This document shows positions 16,381-25,033 of a stretch of DNA of 64,000 nucleotides, in pieces (the stretch's first letter is position 1; every line of letters begins with the position of its first letter). Below the pieces are notes generated by a model. The model made no database searches. It was not told the DNA's origin and saw only the letters and a program-made list of their open reading frames with translations. The DNA is taken from NCBI RefSeq assembly GCF_022012415.1, contig NZ_JAKLTR010000005.1:248001-312000 (forward strand), written 5' to 3'. This stretch comes from Terrimonas ginsenosidimutans (GTDB taxonomy: Bacteria; Bacteroidota; Bacteroidia; Chitinophagales; Chitinophagaceae). A program made the translations under genes and the position numbers.

Positions 16381-18852
16381 TTGAAACATACATTAGATCA
16401 TATCGCAGGTGTTATCGGATCCCCTTCTACCGCAGATAAAAGGGTGATAGAACAATTGCTGCTGGACAGCCGGAAAGTTTATGCTACGGCTACGGCACTG
16501 TTCTTCGCTTTGAAAGGTCCACGGCGTGACGGACACCAGTTCATTCCGGAATTATATAAGAAAGGCATTCGCAGTTTTGTGATAAGCACGCCGGTAGATG
16601 CCGCCGCTTATCCGCAGGCTGCTTTTTTGCTTGTGGATGACACACAGATCGCTCTGCAACGTTTGGCCACCTATCATCGCGAAGCGTTCAATATTCCGGT
16701 AATAGGGATTACAGGAAGCAATGGGAAAACCGTCGTTAAAGAGTGGCTGTATCAATTGCTTCACTCGCGTTTTAACATCGTTCGCAGTCCGAAAAGCTAT
16801 AACTCACAGATCGGGGTGCCCCTCAGTGTATGGCAGATCAATGAACATCACAATCTCGGTTTATTTGAAGCGGGTATTTCCCAGCCAGGTGAGATGCAAA
16901 AGCTGGAGGCGATGATCAGGCCGGATATTGGTCTTCTGACCAATATCGGTGAAGCGCACAGTGAAGGGTTCGCAGGTCGTTCGCAGAAGCTAAAGGAAAA
17001 GATGCTGCTGTTTGCGCACAGCTCGCTTATCATTGCCAATGGAGATGATGAGGGAGTTGCTGATGTTATAAATGCGTCCGGTAAACGCAAGATCCTTTGG
17101 GGGAAGAAGGAGGCAAATGATGTATTGCTTACCGGTATCAAAAAAGAGAAAAACACTACTGAAATATCGCTGAAGTTTCCAGGTGAAGAAATGGTCTTCA
17201 GCATTCCTTTTACGGATGATGCATCGATAGAGAATGCCGTACATTGTTTTTTAGTATCGATGGAACTCGGAGAAGATAGTCAGACCCTGGTCAGGGGGAT
17301 GCGCTCTCTTCAGCCAGTGAATATGCGGCTTGAACTGAAGAAAGGGATCAATCATTGCACTATTATCAATGATAGCTATAGTGCCGACCTGGATTCACTT
17401 GAGATCGCGCTGAACTTTCTCGATCAGCAGACAAACAATTCAAAAAAGACGGTTATCCTGTCAGATTTTTTGCAAAGTGCAGCTGATGACGGGAACCTTT
17501 ATCCATTCATCATTGATACGCTTAAGAAACATCGCGTAACAAGGTTGATCGGTATCGGGGAGCATATCTCTGCCGCATTACAGCGAATTGCCGTAAACGA
17601 AACGGAGTTGCCTGTAATAGAATTATATGCTTCCACGGCAGATTATATCCGTCAGTTTCTTTCCCTGCAATTTAAAGAAGAGACGATCCTGATAAAGGGG
17701 GCCCGTGTCTTCGGGTTTGAGCAGATCGTTCAGTTGCTTGAGCAGAAAGTACATCAGACAGTGCTGGAGATCAATCTTGATGCATTGGTCAGTAATGTGA
17801 AAGCCTACCAGCAGCAATTAAAACCGTCCACAAGGATCATGGCCATGGTAAAGGCCTTTGCTTATGGTAGTGGGGGGGCGGAGATCGCCGGGATCCTGCA
17901 GTATCATAAGATCGATTACCTCGGTGTGGCCTATGCTGATGAAGGGGTGGAGTTGCGCAAGTCTGGCATCACGCTTCCGATCATGGTGATGAACCCGGAA
18001 GTAACTGCATTTGAGTCGATCGTTGAGCATAACCTGGAGCCGGATATTTATTCATTTGCCATGCTGCATGCATTCCAGGGTTTTCTTGAAAATGAAGGAT
18101 TGCAACAATATCCTGTACATATAGAGATCGAGACCGGCATGAACCGCCTTGGTTTTGCGGTTGACGATACGGAGCGACTGGCGGATATACTTGCCGCTTC
18201 ACCATTGCTGAAAGTGCAATCGGTGTTTTCGCATCTTGCAGCAAGTGAAGACCCGGGCGAAGATGCATATACGATGGGGCAGTATGCCCGGTATCAACAG
18301 GCAGCGGCTAACCTGTCGCGGATCGGTTATCCTTTTCTGAGGCATATTTCCAATACAGGCGCGATCTTTCGTTTGCCTGAATTGCAATTGGACATGGTGC
18401 GATTGGGAATTGGCATGTACGGTGTTGACAGCGCAGCGGTTCATCAGTCATGGTTACAACCGGTGACCACTTTAAAAACAACGATTGCGCAGTTGAAACA
18501 GCTGAAAGCCGGAGAAACGGTCAGTTATAACAGAAGAGGAGTGATTGAAAGAGATTCATTAATTGCGACGGTACGTATCGGCTATGCGGATGGTTATTCG
18601 CGCAAACTGGGCTATGGGACTGGTAAAATGCATGTCCGTGGGCATGATGCGCCTGTTGTTGGGACGATCTGCATGGATATGACGATGATCGATGTGACCG
18701 GTATTCCGGGTGTGCAGGAGGGAGATGAGGTGATCATCTTTGGTAAGGAGATACCAGTACAGCAACTCGCCACCTGGGCGGGAACCATTCCTTACGAGAT
18801 CCTGACCGGGATATCACAACGGGTGAAAAGGGTTTACTTCGAGGAATCTTGA
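16381..18852 (+). CDS. Fused MurF-like ligase / alanine racemase
   Basis: 823 residues from a TTG start at 16381 (MKHTLDHIAG). Residues 1 to about 455 are a Mur-ligase module with an intact ATP loop GITGSNGKTVVKEW (Lys116). Residues from about 465 are alanine racemase: PLP Lys491 in AMVKAFAYGSGG and catalytic Tyr735 in RIGYADGYSRK. Makes D-alanine and, if the ligase half is active, joins D-Ala-D-Ala to the UDP-MurNAc-tripeptide. The fusion is widespread in Bacteroidota. Oddity: the usual Mur motif YNANPxS reads YSADLDS here, and a stand-alone MurF with the normal motif is encoded at 57739, so the ligase half may be inactive or regulatory. Confidence 0.93.
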   Translation: MKHTLDHIAGVIGSPSTADKRVIEQLLLDSRKVYATATALFFALKGPRRDGHQFIPELYKKGIRSFVISTPVDAAAYPQAAFLLVDDTQIALQRLATYHREAFNIPVIGITGSNGKTVVKEWLYQLLHSRFNIVRSPKSYNSQIGVPLSVWQINEHHNLGLFEAGISQPGEMQKLEAMIRPDIGLLTNIGEAHSEGFAGRSQKLKEKMLLFAHSSLIIANGDDEGVADVINASGKRKILWGKKEANDVLLTGIKKEKNTTEISLKFPGEEMVFSIPFTDDASIENAVHCFLVSMELGEDSQTLVRGMRSLQPVNMRLELKKGINHCTIINDSYSADLDSLEIALNFLDQQTNNSKKTVILSDFLQSAADDGNLYPFIIDTLKKHRVTRLIGIGEHISAALQRIAVNETELPVIELYASTADYIRQFLSLQFKEETILIKGARVFGFEQIVQLLEQKVHQTVLEINLDALVSNVKAYQQQLKPSTRIMAMVKAFAYGSGGAEIAGILQYHKIDYLGVAYADEGVELRKSGITLPIMVMNPEVTAFESIVEHNLEPDIYSFAMLHAFQGFLENEGLQQYPVHIEIETGMNRLGFAVDDTERLADILAASPLLKVQSVFSHLAASEDPGEDAYTMGQYARYQQAAANLSRIGYPFLRHISNTGAIFRLPELQLDMVRLGIGMYGVDSAAVHQSWLQPVTTLKTTIAQLKQLKAGETVSYNRRGVIERDSLIATVRIGYADGYSRKLGYGTGKMHVRGHDAPVVGTICMDMTMIDVTGIPGVQEGDEVIIFGKEIPVQQLATWAGTIPYEILTGISQRVKRVYFEES

Positions 18853-18868
18853 TTTCTGCTGGCGGCCT

Positions 18869-19095
18869 GGCGTAGGGCCCCCTCTAAATCTCCCCTTGGT
18901 GGCTACCGTGTACCCATAAGTATTTGAATGGCGTAAAGGAACGCTGCGGACGCGGCGATACGCGACGTACGCAGCGAAAACAGCCATAGCAGACTTTGTA
19001 TTCGCCGCGCGCGTCGCGTATCGCCGCGTCCGCAGCGTTCCTTTACGCCATCAAGCTATCAAGAAATTATTCGGTCATATAAAAGGAAAAATGTG
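18869..19095 (+). repeat. Dispersed palindromic element, copy 1
   Basis: About 227 bp, repeated in reverse orientation at 52003-52221. The core is a GC-rich palindrome with 39-bp perfect arms (18929-18967 and 19012-19050) beginning TGGCGTA and ending TACGCCA. The flanks are shared with copy 2: TACCGTGTACCCATAAG on the left, AGAAATTATTCGGTCATATA on the right. A further inverted pair (18890-18916 with 19094-19120, CTCCCC...GTACCCA type) surrounds it only in this copy, suggesting insertion into another palindrome. No open frame inside. Confidence 0.88.
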
Positions 19096-19120
19096 GGTAC
19101 ACGGCAGCCCGAAGGGGGAG

Positions 19121-19458
19121 ACTTCGCACATTCATTAAGAAAGCGGCATCAGATATATCGAACAACATGTTCGACATGTTTGGACACTTTTATTATCAGA
19201 GGATTCCAGGAATCCCACTTGGGACTAATCGTTACCTCATTTTTTCTGATTGATGATCTTCCTTATTGGCCCGACTCCCCGATCTGCTTTCGCGGCCGGG
19301 CAACAGGTCGAAAGGTCACCTAAAAAAGAGAGAGATGACGCGGTGACTATTACCCCTGGAGGCATTTCTTTGTCCCCTATCAAATTAAAACAACCGGCTT
19401 TGAACTTACGTGTAAACCCTAAACTGCCGTGAACGAAGAACGATCTCCCGGGTTCCCT
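19121..19458. other. Intergenic stretch with no recognised gene
   Basis: About 340 bp between the dispersed element and the lspA promoter. Short overlapping open frames exist, but they have no signal peptide, membrane segment, recognisable motif or promoter. A small hairpin AACATG/CATGTT is present near 19161. I see nothing else. Confidence 0.5.
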
Positions 19459-19466
19459 TATATTTG
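19459..19466 (+). promoter_or_regulatory. lspA promoter -7 box
   Basis: TATATTTG, exact consensus. It overlaps the upstream TTG at 19464, ruling that codon out as a start and pointing to the GTG at 19485. Confidence 0.65.
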
Positions 19467-19484
19467 CTACTTAAACCTGATATA

Positions 19485-20150
19485 GTGAAGCTTAGAAATG
19501 CTATCCTTCTAATCGTTCTTATTATCCTGGCAGACCAGGTACTCAAGATTTGGATCAAAACCAGTTACCCGTTTGGCGATACACACGTGACGGGGCTGAC
19601 ATGGTTTCGATTGTACTTTATTGAAAATAAAGGAATGGCCTGGGGCTGGGAATTTGGCGGCGAATGGGGCAAAATGGCACTTACGCTCTTTCGCCTCGGC
19701 GCGGTAATATTTGGCACCTGGTATCTCGGTCGGATCGTTAAGCAGGGCTACAGTAAAGGGTTTATCATTTGTGCTTCGCTGATCTATGCCGGCGCATTGG
19801 GTAACCTGATCGATAGCATGTTCTATGGAATGATCTTCGAAGACAGTTCTTATTCGTATGTCGCAAAAATGTTCCCTGAAAAAGGATATGCCGGTTTTTT
19901 GCATGGCCGTGTGGTGGATATGCTTCATTTTCCCCTGATCCGGTCTACCTATCCTTCATGGGTTCCTTTTGTTGGAGGCGAGGACTTTGAATTCTTCAGC
20001 CCGATCTTCAATATCGCGGACGCTTCAATCTCTGTTGGCGTTATCACGCTGTTTATTTTCCAGAAGAGATTGTTTAAAAAGAATGATGCAGATCAGCATC
20101 AGACAGTTGAGACGAATGCGGAAGTAAGTGATAAAGTGCAGGTATCCTGA
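19485..20150 (+). CDS. lspA: Lipoprotein signal peptidase (signal peptidase II)
   Basis: 221 residues from the GTG at 19485 (MKLRNAILLIVLIILADQ). Cleaves lipoprotein signal peptides after lipidation in the inner membrane; its substrates here would include GldJ and the collagen-like lipoprotein. Four membrane segments. The conserved boxes are complete: DQVLKIW, ENKGMAWG, GALGNLIDSMFYG and FNIADASIS, with the two catalytic Asp in the last two. It is longer than the usual 160-170 residues because of an insert between the Asp boxes and a hydrophilic tail, which from memory is common in this phylum. The usual ileS-dksA-lspA order is broken: lspA is 15 kb away. Confidence 0.95.
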   Translation: MKLRNAILLIVLIILADQVLKIWIKTSYPFGDTHVTGLTWFRLYFIENKGMAWGWEFGGEWGKMALTLFRLGAVIFGTWYLGRIVKQGYSKGFIICASLIYAGALGNLIDSMFYGMIFEDSSYSYVAKMFPEKGYAGFLHGRVVDMLHFPLIRSTYPSWVPFVGGEDFEFFSPIFNIADASISVGVITLFIFQKRLFKKNDADQHQTVETNAEVSDKVQVS

Positions 20151-20172
20151 TCATTGAAAGTATTGAATACAT

Positions 20173-20213
20173 AAAAAAAGCGCCCCGGGTTCTATATCCG
20201 GGGCGCTTTTTTT
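20173..20213. terminator. Bidirectional terminator between lspA and a T9SS gene
   Basis: AGCGCCCCGG pairs exactly with CCGGGGCGCT, 9-nt loop, A-run on the left and T-run on the right, so it works for both convergent genes. Confidence 0.9.
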
Positions 20214-20238
20214 ATTCCTCACAGTTGATCAGGGTCTT

Positions 20239-22581
20239 TTAATGTGCCTGCTTTAACACGCGCCTGGTGATCACGATTCCTCCGCATTCAACTCTCAGGA
20301 TGTAGATTCCGGTTGGCAGAGCGTCTGTTTCAGCCAGGGAAAGCTGATTAACACCTTCACGAAGTTCAAGTGTTTTCCGTTTAACTGTTTTCCCCATGTT
20401 GTCGATCAGTTCTGCTTTAGCTGTTCCATTGCGATCAGTAGAGATGTCAAAGAACAGTTCACGCTGGAATGGATTGACGACTGAAATAAAGGCAAAAGGA
20501 GATTGTTTTGCTTCAAGCTGTAATGTGCGTGAGAACGTTCCCCGGTTGTCTTTTGTCTGAACAAAGATGCGATAGTGCATTTTCCTGGTCAGATCTTCGG
20601 GGTCAGTAAAGGCGTATGATGTCTGATCTGAACCCGATGTTGCGGTTCCATTGACTGTCGCAATACTGGCGTAGTTGATTCCGTCAGCACTTCGCTGGAT
20701 GCCGTAGATCGCATCTTGCTCTTCGCCGGTGACCGTCCATTTCAGCACGCTCTTGTTATTGTGAACGGATCCACTGAAGTTCAGGAATTTCGTGGCCAGC
20801 GTTCCACCGCAATCATTCACTGTTAGGGTAACTCCGTTCATTTCATCCGTGGTCCGGCAGGAGTTATTGGTAAGGTTGGCTGTGCTGGTTGCAATCACTA
20901 ACCTGTATCGGCGTCCATTATCCGCTACGGTGATCAGCGGGTTGATATAAGAACTCCAGTATTCGTACATGTTCAAAGCGGCATTGTAGTGTGGCGTACT
21001 GTCTATCACAGCGGAAACGTTTGTCCACGTCACGCCGTTATCCATACTTGTTTGCCAGCGATGAAAGCGGTAGTTGTCAAAATATGATCGGATCGTATCT
21101 GTTACTTTGAAGGGACTTCCCTGGCAAACAGTGGGGGTCATTGTGGGTGAGTACTTCATGTTGGGTAAGCAGGTTCTAACCCCGATATCATCAATTGCCC
21201 AATCGTTACCACCACCACCAGGTGCATTATTGCGGATGGTTACGGTCATACTGGTTTGGCCGGTTTTTGTTTTGAACACGAAACCTTTTTTAACCCATGT
21301 GCCGGTGTAAGCGATGTTACCACTGGTATAAACATCTTCGCCATCGATCTGGAAGTTGAGGTTGGGGCGTACACCGGAGGAGTCATTGCTGGGGCCAGGT
21401 CTGTAGCCAGGAACTGTGGATCCTTTACCGCTGGAGTCGCAACCGCATCGGCGGCAGATATTTCTGAACCACGCAGAGAATTCGTAGTAGGTGTCTTCGC
21501 AAAGACCACTGATATTCTGTGTAAACGCTCTGTTTGTTTCGTAGCTGGCATTTACCACAACAGTGTAACCACCGGTTCCCGGCCAGTTGCCAAGTGTTTG
21601 GTCGGCTGCACCTGTATGGTCACCGATGATATCCCAGACACCGAACACGCGCGAACCGCTTCCTGATCCTGACGAGTAATTGACATTGGGATTCACAGTC
21701 CCGTCAGTACTGGTGGTGTTGGCAAGGCCATAGTAGTTATCGTTTGGTGTATTTGCTCCGAAGTCGAGCATCGTATAAGGCAACGGTACGAATGAAGTAC
21801 CTCCGGCCCTGTTCTGCGCCGTACCGGATCCGAATGTTCCACCTGATTCGCCGACGATCGCGTTTGATCCGGCAGCATTGGCGCAAAGGCCATAGTCAGG
21901 AGAGATCCTGATCTTATAGGGTGTGAAATCAGAGCTTGACAAAGAGCCGCTTGAACCACGGTTATACCTGAAGTTACCGGCAGGCATATCGATCGTTTCA
22001 CCAACAGCTACACTGCCGTCATTTTTTATTCTTACCCGAAATGCATAGACACGGATACAGGTACTTCCGAAGAAGGAGGGCCTCATTCCTCCACTACCCC
22101 ATAAACGACCCGAGCCAGTTCCTGATTCTCCTTGTGTTGTTACGTCCGCAGCGCCTGCGCTGTTACCGATGTTGAAACGGATACGGCCTGACGATTTATG
22201 GATATGCCCTGAGTCCAGATCTGCATTGTCGGAATAAGCAGTCTGCAAACGACCTTCATTGGAGATCATCTGCAGTGAATTATCAATGTACTCAAACTTC
22301 GTGAGGTTGATCGTGTCATTATAGCGCAGGTTATTCAGCCGGGTTGCAGCGGTAGTACCTCCTCCGATCACGGCAATGGTTGCCCTTACTTCGATGATGT
22401 CTCCAGGAAGGAATGTTCCGCCATTGGGCCGGCTGATATTAACGAAGCTCTTACCGGTGGTTACGGTTGGTTGAGCAAACGCATCAACACACGGTAATAC
22501 GCATAACGCAAGAAAACAGTGCAGCAATGTCCGCCGTTTGCCAGACGCCCGAACAGATGTGTGATGTAAAGCTGTTTTCAT
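20239..22581 (-). CDS. Secreted T9SS protein with type A sorting domain
   Basis: 780 residues. The signal peptide ends near VDAFAQ. The middle holds a jelly-roll-like region (about 270-465) with GNDWAIDDIGVRTC, the pattern of MAM/carbohydrate-binding-like modules, and a Cys-rich loop (NICRRCGCDSS). Residues 600-690 form the domain with LKWTVTGEEQDAIYGIQRS that often precedes the sorting signal. The last 80 residues (VVNPFQRELFF ... GIYILRVECGG ... KQAH) are a type A C-terminal signal for export by the type IX system and cleavage by PorU. Binding target unknown. Confidence 0.88.
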   Translation of the reverse strand: MKTALHHTSVRASGKRRTLLHCFLALCVLPCVDAFAQPTVTTGKSFVNISRPNGGTFLPGDIIEVRATIAVIGGGTTAATRLNNLRYNDTINLTKFEYIDNSLQMISNEGRLQTAYSDNADLDSGHIHKSSGRIRFNIGNSAGAADVTTQGESGTGSGRLWGSGGMRPSFFGSTCIRVYAFRVRIKNDGSVAVGETIDMPAGNFRYNRGSSGSLSSSDFTPYKIRISPDYGLCANAAGSNAIVGESGGTFGSGTAQNRAGGTSFVPLPYTMLDFGANTPNDNYYGLANTTSTDGTVNPNVNYSSGSGSGSRVFGVWDIIGDHTGAADQTLGNWPGTGGYTVVVNASYETNRAFTQNISGLCEDTYYEFSAWFRNICRRCGCDSSGKGSTVPGYRPGPSNDSSGVRPNLNFQIDGEDVYTSGNIAYTGTWVKKGFVFKTKTGQTSMTVTIRNNAPGGGGNDWAIDDIGVRTCLPNMKYSPTMTPTVCQGSPFKVTDTIRSYFDNYRFHRWQTSMDNGVTWTNVSAVIDSTPHYNAALNMYEYWSSYINPLITVADNGRRYRLVIATSTANLTNNSCRTTDEMNGVTLTVNDCGGTLATKFLNFSGSVHNNKSVLKWTVTGEEQDAIYGIQRSADGINYASIATVNGTATSGSDQTSYAFTDPEDLTRKMHYRIFVQTKDNRGTFSRTLQLEAKQSPFAFISVVNPFQRELFFDISTDRNGTAKAELIDNMGKTVKRKTLELREGVNQLSLAETDALPTGIYILRVECGGIVITRRVLKQAH

Positions 22582-22884
22582 AAGCAGGATTAGGGTGATT
22601 CAATAGATGGATTAACAGCCACCAAAATACATGGATTAGCAATGGAAAGCAATAGTACTTTGTTCATTATCAAGCGCGTGTATTCACTACAGGTTTCTCA
22701 TCGGGACAGTAGTAATTTTATTGCATATTCTCCTTGCTATTTTATTTTTTGCCTTATAGATGGAACATTTGCAGGCTATTACACATTTCCAATAAAAAAA
22801 GCCCTCAAAGGGGCTTTTTAATAGTATCGTAAAACCACGATAGATCCTACCGTGAGTTACCTGTAAAGGGCAAAATAAATGTGA
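22582..22884. other. Intergenic stretch upstream of the T9SS gene
   Basis: About 300 bp. Apart from the terminator at 22795-22819 I find no gene and no exact TAnnTTTG box on the minus strand. Confidence 0.5.
22795..22819 (-). terminator. Terminator of the small unknown gene
   Basis: AAAAAGCCC / GGGCTTTTT stem (with an inner C-G and G-T pair) and a CAAA loop. On the minus strand it ends in a T-run and lies 66 nt after the stop of the small gene at 22885. Confidence 0.75.
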
Positions 22885-23106
22885 TCAGGAAGGGATGCTC
22901 GTTCTGATCAGCGAATCATTGACGGGCGCTTTGTAAGGGTCAGCCATTGGAGAGACTCTTATACGGCTGATCGATTTAGCTCTGCTATCCAGCAATTCCT
23001 TCAGATATGCAGCCTGGTCATTTCTTGTTCCGGGTTCTCCCGCCACCGCCTGCTCCATTACCTTAAGGGGATAAGCTGAAATATAAGAGTGTTTTGTTTC
23101 TTTCAT
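22885..23106 (-). CDS. Small protein of unknown function
   Basis: 73 residues from the ATG at 23106 (MKETKHSYISAYPLK); the frame remains open upstream, but the upstream residues look non-coding. Hydrophilic, with no membrane segment, no signal peptide and no motif I know. The gene-like spacing and the good terminator 66 nt downstream on the same strand are the main support. Could still be a chance frame. Confidence 0.4.
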   Translation of the reverse strand: MKETKHSYISAYPLKVMEQAVAGEPGTRNDQAAYLKELLDSRAKSISRIRVSPMADPYKAPVNDSLIRTSIPS

Positions 23107-23307
23107 AGATTCGGATTTAACTTTTACGAATGCTAAAATGGAAGTTTTTACTGGATTATGCAATAGAGCCTGCCGAAAAATGAATGGAAAATCGTGATAA
23201 TAGTTTTCAGGATCGAAAAAATACGATTGTGTGCTAACTGTTAAGCCGGCCGTTGTTGTGCATTCTTGATAACAGCAGATCAATTCCACCTGAGCACTAA
23301 CAACAGA

Positions 23308-23336
23308 GAAGGCCGCCTGAAAAACAGACGGCCTTC
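23308..23336 (-). terminator. Hairpin after fumC
   Basis: GAAGGCCGCCTG / CAGACGGCCTTC, 11 of 12 paired, loop of five A. The T-run on the minus strand is weak. Confidence 0.55.
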
Positions 23337-23357
23337 GCCTTTGATTCTATCACAAGT

Positions 23358-24758
23358 TTATTTGATCTCGCCAACCATATCTCCCGGGATCACCCATGCA
23401 TCAAACTCTTCAGGAGTAACATATCCCAGTTTCACTGCCATTTCCTTCAATGTTGTTCCTTCCTTATGAGCTGTCTGTGCGATCTCTGCCGCTTTGTAGT
23501 AACCGATCTTTGTATTCAACGCGGTAACCAGCATCAATGAATTGTCAACGTGTTTTTTGATGTTCGCTTCGATCGGCTCAATGCCTGCTGCGCATTTATT
23601 ATTAAAGGAAACACAACCATCACCGATCAGGCGCGCACTGTGCAGGAAATTATAGATCATCACCGGCTTGAACACATTCAGTTCAAAATGACCGGTAGCT
23701 CCACCGATATTAATAGTAACATCGTTACCCAGTACCTGCGCGGCGATCATCGTCAGCGCTTCGCATTGTGTAGGATTAACTTTGCCGGGCATGATAGATG
23801 AACCTGGTTCATTGTCTGGAATGAACAATTCTCCTATACCACTTCTTGGCCCTGAAGAAAGCATGCGAATATCATTGGCGATCTTCATCAAACTAACTGC
23901 CACAGTTTTCAATGCACCATGAGCTTCCACGATGGCATCGTGCGCTGCAAGTGCTTCGAATTTGTTTTCAGCGGTGATGAAAGGAAGATTGGTCAGGCTG
24001 GCAATATGCTTTGCAACGTTGACCGAATAGTCTTTCGGTGTGTTGATGCCCGTACCAACGGCGGTACCTCCAAGGGCGAGTTCACTCAGGTGCGGCAAAG
24101 TATTTTTGATCGCTTTCAGACCATGATCCAGTTGTGATACATATCCGCTGAATTCCTGTCCCACGGTAAGCGGAGTGGCATCCATAAAGTGAGTGCGGCC
24201 GATCTTCACCACGTTCATGTATTTCCTGCTTTTCTCTGCAAGCGTATTACGCAGCTTTTCGATGCCGGGGATCGTTGTTTCCAGCAGGATCTTATATGCC
24301 GCGATGTGCATCGCTGTTGGAAAAGTATCGTTGGATGACTGTGATTTATTTACATCGTCGTTAGGGTGCAGAAATTTCTCTTTATCAGTAAGTGAACCGC
24401 CTTTGATCACATGTCCGCGATAGGCCACTACTTCATTTACGTTCATGTTGCTTTGTGTACCGGAACCTGTTTGCCAAACCACCAATGGAAAGTAAGCGTC
24501 CAGTTTTCCTTCGAGGATCTCATCGCATACCTGTCCGATCAGATCAGACTTTTCTTTGGGCAGCACACCTGCTTCCTGGTTGGTGATCGCTGCTGCTTTT
24601 TTGAGATAGGCAAATGCACGGATGATCTCCTTTGGCATTTTGTTGATATCCTGTGCAATCTGGAAGTTCTCGATGCTACGCTGAGTTTGCGCACCATAAT
24701 ACGCGTCCGAAGGCACTTGCACTTCGCCCATGGTGTCTTTTTCGATTCTGTATCCCAT
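23358..24758 (-). CDS. fumC: Class II fumarate hydratase
   Basis: 466 residues, full length. Interconverts fumarate and malate in the TCA cycle without an Fe-S cluster. Family boxes are complete: [44 protein letters not shown] (catalytic His), and the superfamily signature [11 protein letters not shown]. Monocistronic, with its own promoter at 24800-24807. Confidence 0.97.
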   Translation of the reverse strand: MGYRIEKDTMGEVQVPSDAYYGAQTQRSIENFQIAQDINKMPKEIIRAFAYLKKAAAITNQEAGVLPKEKSDLIGQVCDEILEGKLDAYFPLVVWQTGSGTQSNMNVNEVVAYRGHVIKGGSLTDKEKFLHPNDDVNKSQSSNDTFPTAMHIAAYKILLETTIPGIEKLRNTLAEKSRKYMNVVKIGRTHFMDATPLTVGQEFSGYVSQLDHGLKAIKNTLPHLSELALGGTAVGTGINTPKDYSVNVAKHIASLTNLPFITAENKFEALAAHDAIVEAHGALKTVAVSLMKIANDIRMLSSGPRSGIGELFIPDNEPGSSIMPGKVNPTQCEALTMIAAQVLGNDVTINIGGATGHFELNVFKPVMIYNFLHSARLIGDGCVSFNNKCAAGIEPIEANIKKHVDNSLMLVTALNTKIGYYKAAEIAQTAHKEGTTLKEMAVKLGYVTPEEFDAWVIPGDMVGEIK

Positions 24759-24799
24759 AATCTGTATTTAGAGAAAAGATGAAAAAATGATTTGGGTGG

Positions 24800-24807
24800 C
24801 AAAGTTA
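24800..24807 (-). promoter_or_regulatory. fumC promoter -7 box
   Basis: TAACTTTG on the minus strand, exact TAnnTTTG match, giving a leader of about 40 nt. Confidence 0.6.
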
Positions 24808-24889
24808 GGAGATATCGTGGGAAAAGGTAATCCGGTAAGCTGGTTTTATATAGCCGATTGACGTAGATTTATTGCGGCATAGTTTCCCG

Positions 24890-24981
24890 CTGATTTACGG
24901 AGATAGGCTCGCTGATCCGCAGATAGCTGTCTGTGGTTGGAAACTAATCTACGCATCGGTGCATTGATCTTCGCAAATCAG
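24890..24981. repeat. Decayed inverted repeat of GATTTACGCAG-type words
   Basis: 24890-24926 and 24944-24981 are imperfect reverse complements; shared blocks are CTGATTT-CG-AGAT and CG-AGAT-AG. It fills the divergent gap between fumC and the first fucosidase. Probably an old member of the tandem-word family. Confidence 0.5.
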
Positions 24982-25033
24982 GGGAAATTACGCCAGACAA
25001 GGATATTACCTGCTATAAAATATAACTGATAAA

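Noticed and set aside
18869-19095. Insertion sequence
   Set aside because: At about 227 bp with no transposase frame, only a non-autonomous element is possible.
19093-19432. Two overlapping short frames between the dispersed element and lspA
   Set aside because: No start context, no domain, different frames over the same bases, and one begins inside repeat sequence.
22885-23289. 134-residue version of the small unknown protein
   Set aside because: The upstream 61 codons have no start signal or coding look; the ATG at 23106 is more reasonable.
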